From Antedon mediterranea (lineage: Eukaryota; Echinodermata; Crinoidea; Comatulida; Antedonidae): a stretch of DNA of 64,000 nt. Under the pieces are notes generated by a model. The model made no database searches. It was not told the origin of the DNA and saw only the letters and a program-made list of their open reading frames with translations. Positions 41,654 through 51,910 of this stretch are shown piece by piece; the first letter of the stretch is position 1; every line of letters begins with the position of its first letter. A program made the translations under genes and the position numbers. Where the stretch lies: assembly GCF_964355755.1 (NCBI RefSeq), contig NC_092675.1, forward strand, positions 12,911,312 through 12,975,311, read 5' to 3'.

Positions 41654-41669
41654 AAGGGACAATACATCT
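41654..41669 (-). repeat. Right terminal inverted repeat of the 547-bp element
   Basis: AAGGGACAATACATCT, the inverted complement of the left end, directly followed by TTAATATCG, where the satellite resumes at the start of a D monomer. Confidence 0.85.
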
Positions 41670-44414
41670 TTAATATCGTATTTATAAATGTTTTAGACCA
41701 TTTTGAGCATTTCGACAAAACTTTTTCACACAAAACACCAAAGTTCTTAGAATAGCTTCAAATCGCATTTGGAGACGTTTTAGACCATTTTGTGATTTCG
41801 ATGAAACTTGATTACACAAAAACATCAAAGTGCTTAAAATCACATTATAAACCGTTTTAGACCATTTTGAGCATTTCGATAACACTTTTCACACAAAAAC
41901 ATCAAAGAGCAAAAAATAGCTTAATATCGTATTTAAAAACGTTTTAGACCATTTTGAGCATTTAGACAAAACTTTTTCACACAAACACCAAAGTGCTTAG
42001 AATAGCTTCAAATCGCATTTGGAGACGTTTTAGAACATTTTGTGTTTTTCGAAAAAAACTGTTAACATAAAAACACCAAAGTGCTTAGAATAGCTTCAAA
42101 TCGCATTTGGAGACGTTTTAGAACATTTTGTGTTCTTCGAAAAAACCTGTTAACATAAAAACACCAAAGTGCTTAGAATAGCTTCAAATCGCATTTGGAG
42201 ACGTTTTAGACCATTTTGTGATTTTTGAAAAAACTTGTTAACATAAAAACACCAAAGTGCTTAGAATAGCTTCAAATCACATTTGGAGACGTTTTAGACC
42301 ATTTTGTGATTTTCGAAAAAACTTGTTAACATAAAAACACCAAAGTGCTTAGAATAGCGTCAAATCGTATTTGGAGACGTTTTAGACCATTTTGTGATTT
42401 TCGAAAAAACTTGTTAACATAAAAACACCAAAGTGCTTAGAATAGCTTCAAATCGCATTTGGAGACGGTTTAGACCATTTTATGATTTTGAAAAAACTTG
42501 TTAACATAAAAACACCAAAGTGCTTATAATAGCTTCAAATCGCATTTGGAGACGTTTTAGACCATTTTGTGATTTTCGAAAAAACTTGTTAACATAAAAA
42601 AACCAAAGTGCTTAGAATAGCTTCAAATCGTATTTGGAGACGTTTTAGACCATTTTGAGATTTTCGAAAAAACTTGGTTACACAAAAACATCAAAGTGCT
42701 TAAAATCACATTATAAACCGTTTTAGACCATTTTGAGCATTTCGATAACACTTTTCACACAAAAACATCAAAGAGCACAAAATAGCTTAATATCGTATTT
42801 AAAAACGTTTTAGACCATTTTGAGCATTTCGACAAAAACTTTTTCACACAAAACACCAAAGTGCTTAGAATAGCTTCAAATCGCATTTGGAGACGTTTTA
42901 GACCAATTTGTGCATTTCGATGAAACTTGATTACACAAAAACATCAAAGTGCTTAAAATCACATTATAAACCGTTTTAGACCATTTTGAGCATTTCGATA
43001 ACACTTTTCACACAAAAACATCAAAGAGCACAAAATAGCTTAATATCGTATTTAAAAACGTTTTAGACCATTTTGAGCATTTCGACAAAACTTTTTCACA
43101 CAAAACACCAAAGTGCTTAGAATAGCTTCAAATCGCATTTGGAGACGTTTTAGACCAATTTGTGCATTTCGATGAAACTTGATTACACAAAAACATCAAA
43201 GTGCTTAAAATCACATTATAAACCGTTTTAGACCTTTTTGAGCATTTCGATAACACTTTTCACACAAAAACATCAAAGAGCACAAAATAGCTTAATATCG
43301 TATTTAAAAACGTTTTAGACCATTTTGAGCATTTAGACAAAACTTTTTCACACAAAACACCAAAGTGCTTAGAATAGCTTCAAATCGCATTTGGAGACGT
43401 TTTAGACCATTTTGTGATTTTTGAAAAAACTTGTTAACATAAAAACACCAAAGTGCTTAGAATAGCTTCAAATCACATTTGGAGACGTTTTAGACCATTT
43501 TGTGATTTTCGAAAAAACTTGTTAACATAAAAACACGAAAGTGCTTAGAATAGCTTCAAATCGCATTTGGAAACGTTTTAGACCATTTTGTGATTTTCGA
43601 AAAAACTTGTTAACATAAAAACACGAAAGTGCTTAGAATCACATTATACACCGTTTTAGACCATTTTGAGCATTTCGATAACAATTTTCACACAAAAACA
43701 TCAAAGAGCACAAAATAGCTTAATATCGTATTTAAAAATGTTTTAGACCATTTTGAGCATTTAGATAAAACTTTTTCACACAAAACACCAAAGTGCTTAG
43801 AATAGCTTCAAATCGCATTTGGAGACGTTTTAGACCATTTTGTGATTTTCGAAAAAACTTGTTAACATAAAAACACGAAAGTGCTTAGAATAGCTTCAAA
43901 TCGCATTTGGAAACGTTTTAGACCATTTTGTGATTTTCGAAAAAAATTGTTAACATAAAAACACCAAAGTGTTTAGAATAGCTTCAAATCGCATTTGGAG
44001 ACGTTTTAGACCAATTTGTGATTTTCGAAAAAACTTATCAACATAAAAACACCAAAGGGTTTAGAATAGCTTCAAATCGCATTTGGAGACGTTTTAGACC
44101 ATTTTGTGATTTTGAAAAAACTTGTTAACATAAAAACACCAAAGTGCTTAGAATAGCTTCAAATCGCATTTGGAGACGTTTTAGACCATTTTGTGATTTT
44201 CGAAAAAACTTGTTAACATAAAAACACCAAAGTGCTTAGAATAGCTTCAAATCGTATTTGGAGACGTTTTAGACCATTTTGAGATTTTCGAAAAAACTTG
44301 GTTACACAAAAACATCAAAGTGCTTAAAATCACATTATAAACCGTTTTAGACCATTTTGAGCATTTCGGTAACACTTTTCACACAAAAACATCAAAGAGC
44401 ACAAAATAGCTTAA
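41670..44414 (+). repeat. Satellite array, segment 3
   Basis: The array resumes in register with a D-type monomer (TAATATCGTATTTATAAATG) and runs in the same orientation to the next insert. It holds two successive C-D-B sets (about 42720-43240) and the paired markers GAACATTTTGTGTTTTTC and GAACATTTTGTGTTCTTC (about 42032-42138). The last C monomer carries the TTTCGGTAAC variant (44364-44373), which links it to the blocks at 32753 and 38279. Confidence 0.96.
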
Positions 44415-44428
44415 CACTTTGACTGCCA
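44415..44428 (+). repeat. Left terminal inverted repeat of the 1,054-bp element
   Basis: CACTTTGACTGCCA, exact inverted complement of 45455-45468. A second partial copy, CTGCCACCGCCAG, follows at about 44449, echoing the subterminal repeat at the other end. Confidence 0.87.
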
Positions 44429-44920
44429 GAGGTTTTTCCAGTTAGAAACTGCCACCGCCAGCGTTTTTAGCCCAATTCGATGTTTTTATTAAAGCTGATT
44501 GAAACCATGTATGTGATTTGATTTATATATAATTTAGACTAAAATAATCATAAAGATTTTAGCTTTACAATGGTACCAAGAACGATTTTTAAATCGCAAT
44601 ATGTAAATTGTAATAGTAAAATGAAAGTAACCCACTTTTTGAATTTTTCGTAGTTTCGCGCAAGAAAGTCGAGATATTCGCGATTTTGTGCAAGACATCA
44701 CAATATGAAAATATCGCCCGGTGAGATCAACAAACAACGAAAAAGTTACTTACACGGCACCGATAGGCCTATAAAAACAAGTTATCACTATCGAAAAATG
44801 TATTACATTTTATAAATCATAAATCTTACATCAATGTTTCGCCAAAATCCACATAGTAAAGACACCAGGCCTAATTAACCAGGCCTAAAGTTGGTCCGGA
44901 ACCGTTTTACGACTAGGGCT

Positions 44921-44957
44921 AGGCTAGCCTAGTACTACTAGCCTAGGCCTAGCTAGG
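44921..44957. repeat. AGGCCTA/TAGCCT-rich palindromic stretch
   Basis: AGGCTAGCCT (44921-44930) is a perfect ten-base palindrome, followed within 30 bases by further CTAGCCTAGG and AGGCCTAGCTAGG motifs. A direct repeat CCAGGCCTAA lies just upstream (about 44865 and 44879). It is low-complexity sequence inside the 1,054-bp element, with no coding signal. Confidence 0.7.
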
Positions 44958-45395
44958 AGATAGTAAACTGATGATAATAACCATACCATTTCCAAACAAG
45001 TTTGTTGCGTGAAACTCGGTCACTTTCAGTAAAACACCAAAACAATTAGGGTATACATACAATAATAAAATTAAAGACTTCATATTGAAAATGACTCCAT
45101 TACTTTTTATTCAGATAACAAACAAACATGTCAATCCACAAAAACCTTTGTAATGCTTCGGCGGCATAGCTAGCGCGCGACCGATACACAATGCGCCAAG
45201 CCATCGGTCTACGCGCTACTGTGATGCGCGGTGTTTGTTATTTCGACAGGTACCATTTTGACAGTCGTTCGTAACCAGATTAGTTACTTTCAAATTGTAA
45301 AATATTGACGGTCCAGACCGAATATAGTGTTCATATTTATAGTATATACCAATAATTAACCTATCTACCGGATTTCGTAAAAAAACGCGAAAAAC

Positions 45396-45464
45396 GAAGA
45401 TCTTCGTTTTTGGCAGTCAAGCGTTGTGTTTCCAAAAATGAAGATCTTCGTGTTTGGCAGTCAA
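45396..45464. repeat. Subterminal direct repeat with GAAGATCTTC palindromes
   Basis: The ten-base palindrome GAAGATCTTC occurs at 45396-45405 and 45440-45449, each followed by TTGGCAGTCAA (45410-45420 and 45454-45464). The two units are 44 bp apart, and the second overlaps the terminal inverted repeat. Subterminal repeats of this kind can be transposase binding sites; here that is inference. Confidence 0.78.
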
Positions 45465-45468
45465 AGTG
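45455..45468 (-). repeat. Right terminal inverted repeat of the 1,054-bp element
   Basis: TGGCAGTCAAAGTG directly precedes TTAATATCG, where the satellite continues. Confidence 0.87.
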
Positions 45469-46299
45469 TTAATATCGTATTTAAAAACGTTTTAGACCAT
45501 TTTGAGCATTTAGACAAAACTTTTTCACACAAAACACCAAAGTGCTTAGAATAGCTTCAAATCGCATTTGGAGACGTTTTAGACCATTTTGTGCATTTCG
45601 ATGAAACTTGGTTACACAAAAACATCAAAGTGCTTAAAATCACATTATAAATCGTTTTAGACCATTTTGAGCATTTCGACAAAACTTTTTCACACAAAAT
45701 ACCAAAGTGCTTAGAATAGCTTCAAATCGCATTTGGAGACGTTTTAGACCATTTTGTGATTTTCGAAAAAACTTTTTAACATAAAAACACCAAAGTGCTT
45801 AGAATAGCTTCAAATCACATTTGGAGACGTTTTAGACCATAAGTGCTTAGAATCACATTATAAACCGTTTTAGACCATTTTGAGCATTTCGATAACAATT
45901 TTCACACAAAAACATCAAAGAGCACAAAATAGCTTAATATCGTATTTAAAAATGTTTTAGACCATTTTGAGCATTTAGATAAAACTTTTTCACACAAAAC
46001 ACCAAAGTGCTTAGAATAGCTTCAAATCGCATTTGGAGACGTTTTAGACCATTTTGTGATTTTTGAAAAAACTTGTTAACATAAAAACACCAAAGTGCTT
46101 AGAATAGCTTCAAATCACATTTGGAGACGTTTTAGACCATTTTGTGATTTTCGAAAAAACTTGTTAACATAAAAACACGAAAGTGCTTAGAATAGCTTCA
46201 AATCGCATTTGGAAACGTTTTAGACCATTTAGTGATTTTCGAAAAAACTTGTTAACATAAAAACACGAAAGTGCTTAGAATAGCTTCAAATCGCATTTG

Positions 46300-49200
46300 G
46301 AAACGTTTTAGACCATTTTGTGATTTTCGAAAAAAATTGTTAACATAAAAACACCAAAGTGTTTAGAATAGCTTCAAATCACATTTGGAGACGTTTTAGA
46401 CCAATTTGTGATTTTCGAAAAAACTTATCAACATAAAAACACCAAAGGGTTTAGAATAGCTTCAAATCGCATTTGGAGACGTTTTAGACCATTTTGTGAT
46501 TTTCGAAAAAACTTGTTAACATAAAAACACGAAAGTGCTTAGAATAGCTTCAAATCGCATTTGGAAACGTTTTAGACCATTTTGTGATTTTCGAAAAAAC
46601 TTGTTAACATAAAAACATGAAAGTGCTTAGAATAGCTTCAAATCGTATTTGGAGACGTTTTAGACCATTTTGTGATTTTCGAAAAAACTTGTTAACATAA
46701 AAACACCAATGTGCTTAGAATAGCTTCAAATCGCATTTTGAGACGTTTTAGACCATTTTGTGCATTTCGATGAAACTTGGTTACACAAAAACATCAAAGT
46801 GCTTAAAATCACATTATAAACCATTTTAGACCATTTTGAGCATTTCGATAACACTTTTCACACAAAAACATCAAAGAGCACAAAATAGCTTAATATCGTA
46901 TTTAAAAACGTTTCAGACCATTTTGAGCATTTCGACAAAACTTTTTCACACAAAACACCAAAGTGCTTAGAATAGCTTCAAATCGCATTTGGAGACGTTT
47001 TAGACCATTTTGTGATTTTCGAAAAAACTTGTTAACATAAAAACATCAAAGTGTACAGAATAACTTCAAATCGCATTTGGAGACCGTTTTAGGCCAATTT
47101 GTGATTTTCGAAAAAACTTGTTAACCTAAAAATACCAAAGTGTTTAGAATAGCTTCAAATCGCATTTGGAGACGTTTTAGACCATTTTGTGATTTTCGAA
47201 AAAACTTGTTAACATAAAAACACCAAAGTGCTTCAAATCGCATTTGGAGACATTTTAGACCAATTTGTGATTTTTGAAAAAACTTGTTAACATAAAAACA
47301 CCAAAGTGCTTACAATAGCTTCAAATCGTATTTGGAGACGTTTTAGACCATTTTGTGATTTTCGAAAAAACTTGTTAACATAAAAACACCAAAGTACTTA
47401 GAATAGCTTCAAATCGCATTTGGAGACGTTTTAGACCATTTTATGCATTTCGATGAAACTTGGTTACACAAAAACATCAATGTCCTTAAAATCACATTAT
47501 AATCCGTTTTAGACCATTTTGAGCATTTCGATAACACTTTTCACACAAAAACATCAAAGAGCACAAAATAGCTTAATATCGTATTTAAAAACGTTTTAGA
47601 CCATTTTGAGCATTTAGACAAAACTTTTTCACACAAAACACCAAAGTGTTTAGAATAGCTTCAAATCGCATTTGGAGACGTTTTAGACCATTTTGTGATT
47701 TTCGAAAAAACTTGTTAACATAAAAACACCAAAGTGCTTCAAATCGCATTTGAGACATTTTAGACCAATTTGTGATTTTTGAAAAAACTTGTTAACATAA
47801 AAACACCAAAGTGCTTACAATAGCTTCAAATCGTATTTGGAGACGTTTTAGACCATTTTGTGATTTTCGAAAAAACTTGTTAACATAAAAACACCAAAGT
47901 ACTTAGAATAGCTTCAAATCGCATTTGGAGACGTTTTAGACCATTTTATGCATTTCGATGAAACTTGGTTACACAAAAACATCAAAGTGCTTAAAATCAC
48001 ATTATAATCCGTTTTAGACCATTTTGAGCATTTCGATAACACTTTTCACACAAAAACATCAAAGAGCACAAAATAGCTTCAAATCGCATTTGGAGACGTT
48101 TTAGACCATTTTGTGATTTTCGAAAAAAATTGTTAACATAAAAACATCAAAGTGTACAGAATAGCTTCAAATCGCATTTGGAGACCGTTTTAGGCCAATT
48201 TGTGATTTTCGAAAAAACTTGTTAACCTAAAAATACCAAAGTGTTTATAATAGCTTCAAATCGCATTTGGAGACGTTTTAGACCAATTTGTGATTTTCGA
48301 AAAAACTTATCAACATAAAAACACCAAAGGGTTTAGAATATCTTCAAATCGCATTTGGAGACGTTTTAGACCATTTTGTGATTTTCGAAAAAACTTGTTA
48401 ACATAAAAACACCAAAGTGCTTAGAATAGCTTCAAATCGCATTTGGAGACGTTTTAGACCAATTTGTGATTTTCGAAAAAACTTATCAACATAAAAACAC
48501 CAAAGGGTTTAGAATAGCTTCATTTGGAGACGTTTTAGACCATTTTGTGATTTTGAAAAAACTTGTTAACATAAAAACACCAAAGTGCTTAGAATAGCTT
48601 CAAATCGCATTTGGAGACGTTTTAGACCATTTTGTGATTTTCGAAAAAACTTGTTAACATAAAAACACCAAAGTGCTTAGAATAGCTTCAAATCGTATTT
48701 GGAGACGTTTTAGACCATTTTGAGATTTTCGAAAAAACTTGGTTACACAAAAACATCAAAGTGCTTAAAGTCACATTATAAACCGTTTTAGACCATTTTG
48801 AGCATTTCGATAACACTTTTCACACAAAAACATCAAAGAGCACAAAATAGCTTAATATCGTATTTAAAAACGTTTTAGACCATTTTGAGCATTTCGACAA
48901 AACTTTTTCACACAAAACACCAAAGTGCTTAGAATAGCTTCAAATCACATTTGGAGACGTTTTAGACCATTTTGTGATTTTCGAAAAAACTTGTTAACAT
49001 AAAAACACGAAAGTGCATAGAATAGCTTCAAATCGCCTTTGGAAACGTTTTAGACCATTTTGTGATTTTCGAAAAAACTTTTTAACATAAAAACACGAAA
49101 GTGCTTAGAATCACATTATAAACCGTTTTAGACCATTTTGAGCATTTCGATAACAATTTTCACACAAAAACATCAAAGAGCACAAAATAGCTTAATATCG

Positions 49201-49615
49201 TATTTAAAAATGTTTTAGACCATTTTGAGCATTTAGATAAAACTTTTTCACACAAAACACCAAAGTGCTTAGAATAGCTTCAAATCGCATTTGGAGACGT
49301 TTTAGACCATTTTGTGATTTTTGAAAAAACTTGTTAACATAAAAACACCAAAGTGCTTAGAATAGCTTCAAATCACATTTGGAGATGTTTTAGACCATTT
49401 TGTGATTTTTGAAAAAACTTGTTAACATAAAAACACGAAAGTGCTTAGAATAGCTTCAAATCGCATTTGGAAACGTTTTAGACCATTTTGTGATTTTCGA
49501 AAAAGATTGTTAACATAAAAACACCAATGTGCTTAGAATCACATTATAAACCGTTTTAGACCATTTTGAGCATTTCGATAACAATTTTCACACAAAAACA
49601 TCAAAGAGCACAAAA
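46300..49615 (+). repeat. Block duplicated about 14.1-14.4 kb downstream, copy 1
   Basis: Rare variants recur at a fixed offset of 14,123 bp: AAAACATGAA (46612/60735), GTGTACAGAA (47051/61174) and AAATCGCATTTGAGACA (47741/61864). The offset rises to 14,298 for the shortened GCTTCATTTGGAG monomer (48521/62819) and to 14,385 for AATCGCCTTTGG (49031/63416). The steps of about 175 and 87 bp are whole-monomer differences: near 48070 copy 1 lacks monomers present near 62200, and copy 2 has an extra A monomer near 63250. Block edges are approximate. Confidence 0.82.
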
Positions 49616-51910
49616 TAGCTTAATATCGTATTTATAAATGTTTTAGACCATTTTGAGCATTTCGACAAAACTTTTTCACACAAAACACCAAAGTGCTTAG
49701 AATAGCTTCAAATCGCATTTGGAGACGTTTTTTATACCATTTTGTGATTTCGATGAAACTTGATTACACAAAAACATCAAAGTGCTTAAAATCACATTAT
49801 AAACCGTTTTAGACCATTTTGAGCATTTCGATAACACTTTTCACACAAAAACATCAAAGAGCACAAAATAGCTTAATATCGTATTTAAAAACGTTTTAGA
49901 CCATTTTGAGCATTTAGACAAAACTTTTTCACACAAAACACCAAAGTGCTTAGAATAGCTTCAAATCGCATTTGGAGACGTTTTAGAACATTTTGTGTTT
50001 TTCGAAAAAAACTGTTAACATAAAAACACCAAAGTGCTTAGAATAGCTTCAAATCGCATTTGGAGACGTTTTAGAACATTTTGTGTTCTTCGAAAAAACC
50101 TGTTAACATAAAAACTCCAAAGTGCTTAGAATAGCTTCAAATCGCATTTGGAGACGTTTTAGACCATTTTGTGATTTTTGAAAAAACTTGTTAACATAAA
50201 AACACCAAAGTGCTTAGAATAGCTTCAAATCACATTTGGAGACGTTTTAGACCATTTTGTGATTTTCGAAAAAACTTGTTAACATAAAAACACGAAAGTG
50301 CTTAGAATAGCTTCAAATCGCATTTGGAAACGTTTTAGACCATTTTGTGATTTTCGAAAAAGATTGTTAACATAAAAACACCAAAGTGCTTAGAATCACA
50401 ATATAAACCGTTTTAGACCATTTTGAGCATTTCGATAACAATTTTCACACAAAAACATCAAAGAGCACAAAATAGCTTAATATCGTATTTAAAAATGTTT
50501 TAGACCATTTTGAGCATTTAGATAAAACTTTTTCACACAAAACACCAAAGTGCTTAGAATAGCTTCAAATCGCATTTGGAGACGGTTTAGACCATTTTGT
50601 GATTTTGAAAAAACTTGTTAACATAAAAACACCAAAGTGCTTAGAATAGCTTCAAATCGCATTTGGAGACGTTTTAGACCATTTTGTGATTTTCGAAAAA
50701 ACTTGTTAACATAAAAACACCAAAGTGCTTAAAATAGCTTCAAATCGTATTTGGAGACGTTTTAGACCATTTTGAGATTTTCGAAAAAACTTGGTTACAC
50801 AAAAACATCAAAGTGCTTAAAATCACATTATAAACCGTTTTAGACCATTTTGAACATTTCGATAACACTTTTCACACAAAAACATCAAAGAGCACAAAAT
50901 AGCTTAATATCGTATTTAAAAACGTTTTAGACCATTTTGAGCATTTCGACAAAACTTTTTCACACAAAACACCAAAGTGCTTAGAATAGCTTCAAATCGC
51001 ATTTGGAGACGTTTTAGACCAATTTGTGCATTTCGATGAAACTTGATTACACAAAAACATCAACGTGCTTAAAATCACATTATAAACCGTTTTAGACCAT
51101 TTTGAGCATTTCGATAACACTTTTCACACAAAAACATCAAAGAGCACAAAATAGCTTAATATCGTATTTAAAAACGTTTTAGACCATTTTGAGCATTTAG
51201 ACAAAACTTTTTCACACAAAACACCAAAGTGCTTAGAATAGCTTCAAATCGGATTTGGAGACGTTTTAGACCATTTTGTGCATTTCGATGAAACTTGGTT
51301 ACACAAAAACATCAAAGTGCTTAAAATCACATTATAAATCGTTTTAGACCAGTTTGAGCATTTCGACAAAACTTTTTCACACAAAATACCAAAGGGCTTA
51401 GAATAGCTTCAAATCGCATTTGGAGACGTTTTAGACCATTTTGTGATTTTCGAAAAAACTTTTTAACATAAAAACACCAAAGTGCTTAGAATAGCTTCAA
51501 ATCGCATTTGGAGACGTTTTAGACCATTTTGTGATTTTCGAAAAAACTTGTTAACATAAAAACACGAAAGTGCTTAGAATAGCTTCAAATCGCATTTGGA
51601 AACGTTTTAGACCATTTTGTGATTTTCGAAAAAAATTGTTAACATAAAAACACCAAAGTGCTTAGAATCACATTATAAACCGTTTTAGACCATTTTGAGC
51701 ATTTCGATAACAATTTTCACACAAAAACATCAAAGAGCACAAAATAGCTTAATATCGTATTTAAAAATGTTTTAGACCATTTTGAGCATTTAGATAAAAC
51801 TTTTTCACACAAAACACCAAAGTGCTTAGAATAGCTTCAAATCGCATTTGGAGACGTTTTAGACCATTTTGTGATTTTTGAAAAAACTTGTTAACATAAA
51901 AACACCAAAG

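Larger units (their letters stand above)
41123..41669. mobile_element. Non-autonomous DNA transposon (MITE-like), 547 bp, TTAA-flanked
   Basis: Non-satellite AT-rich sequence with terminal inverted repeats AGATGTATTGTCCCTT (41123-41138) and its complement (41654-41669), exact over 16 bp. The flanks read TTAA on both sides (41119-41122 and 41670-41673), against one TTAA in uninterrupted copies. The C monomer across the site spans 638 bp here and 87 bp normally; the 551-bp excess is 547 plus 4. A TA duplication with TIRs one base longer fits equally well, so a TTAA-specific (piggyBac-like) or TA-specific (Tc1/mariner-like) origin cannot be settled from the ends. No transposase frame is present. 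The interior has a 9-bp hairpin at 41286-41308 and two CGTGACGA motifs (about 41411 and 41482). Orientation is unknown. Confidence 0.84.
44415..45468. mobile_element. piggyBac-like non-autonomous element, 1,054 bp, TTAA duplication
   Basis: Non-satellite sequence bounded by exact 14-bp inverted repeats CACTTTGACTGCCA (44415-44428) and TGGCAGTCAAAGTG (45455-45468), each next to TTAA (44411-44414 and 45469-45472). The matching block at 38.3-38.7 kb gives the empty site: the offset is 6,085 bp on the left (CGGTAAC) and 7,143 bp on the right (GACCATAAGTGC). The difference of 1,058 bp is exactly 1,054 plus a 4-bp duplication. TTAA duplication is the hallmark of piggyBac transposases; the family call rests on that and on TIR style. 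No transposase is encoded: the longest frame, 67 codons on the minus strand (44534-44737), has no motif I recognise. The interior includes an AGGCCTA/TAGCCT-rich stretch and a more GC-rich part near 45160-45235. Copies elsewhere should exist if it is a MITE family. Confidence 0.85.

Noticed and set aside
44534-44737. Minus-strand 67-codon frame in the 1,054-bp element.
   Set aside because: It is short, has no recognisable transposase or other motif, and lies in AT-rich sequence where such frames are expected by chance.
45160-45235. GC-richer patch in the 1,054-bp element as a CpG island promoter.
   Set aside because: It is under 100 bp, there is no adjoining gene, and it lies inside a non-autonomous element.
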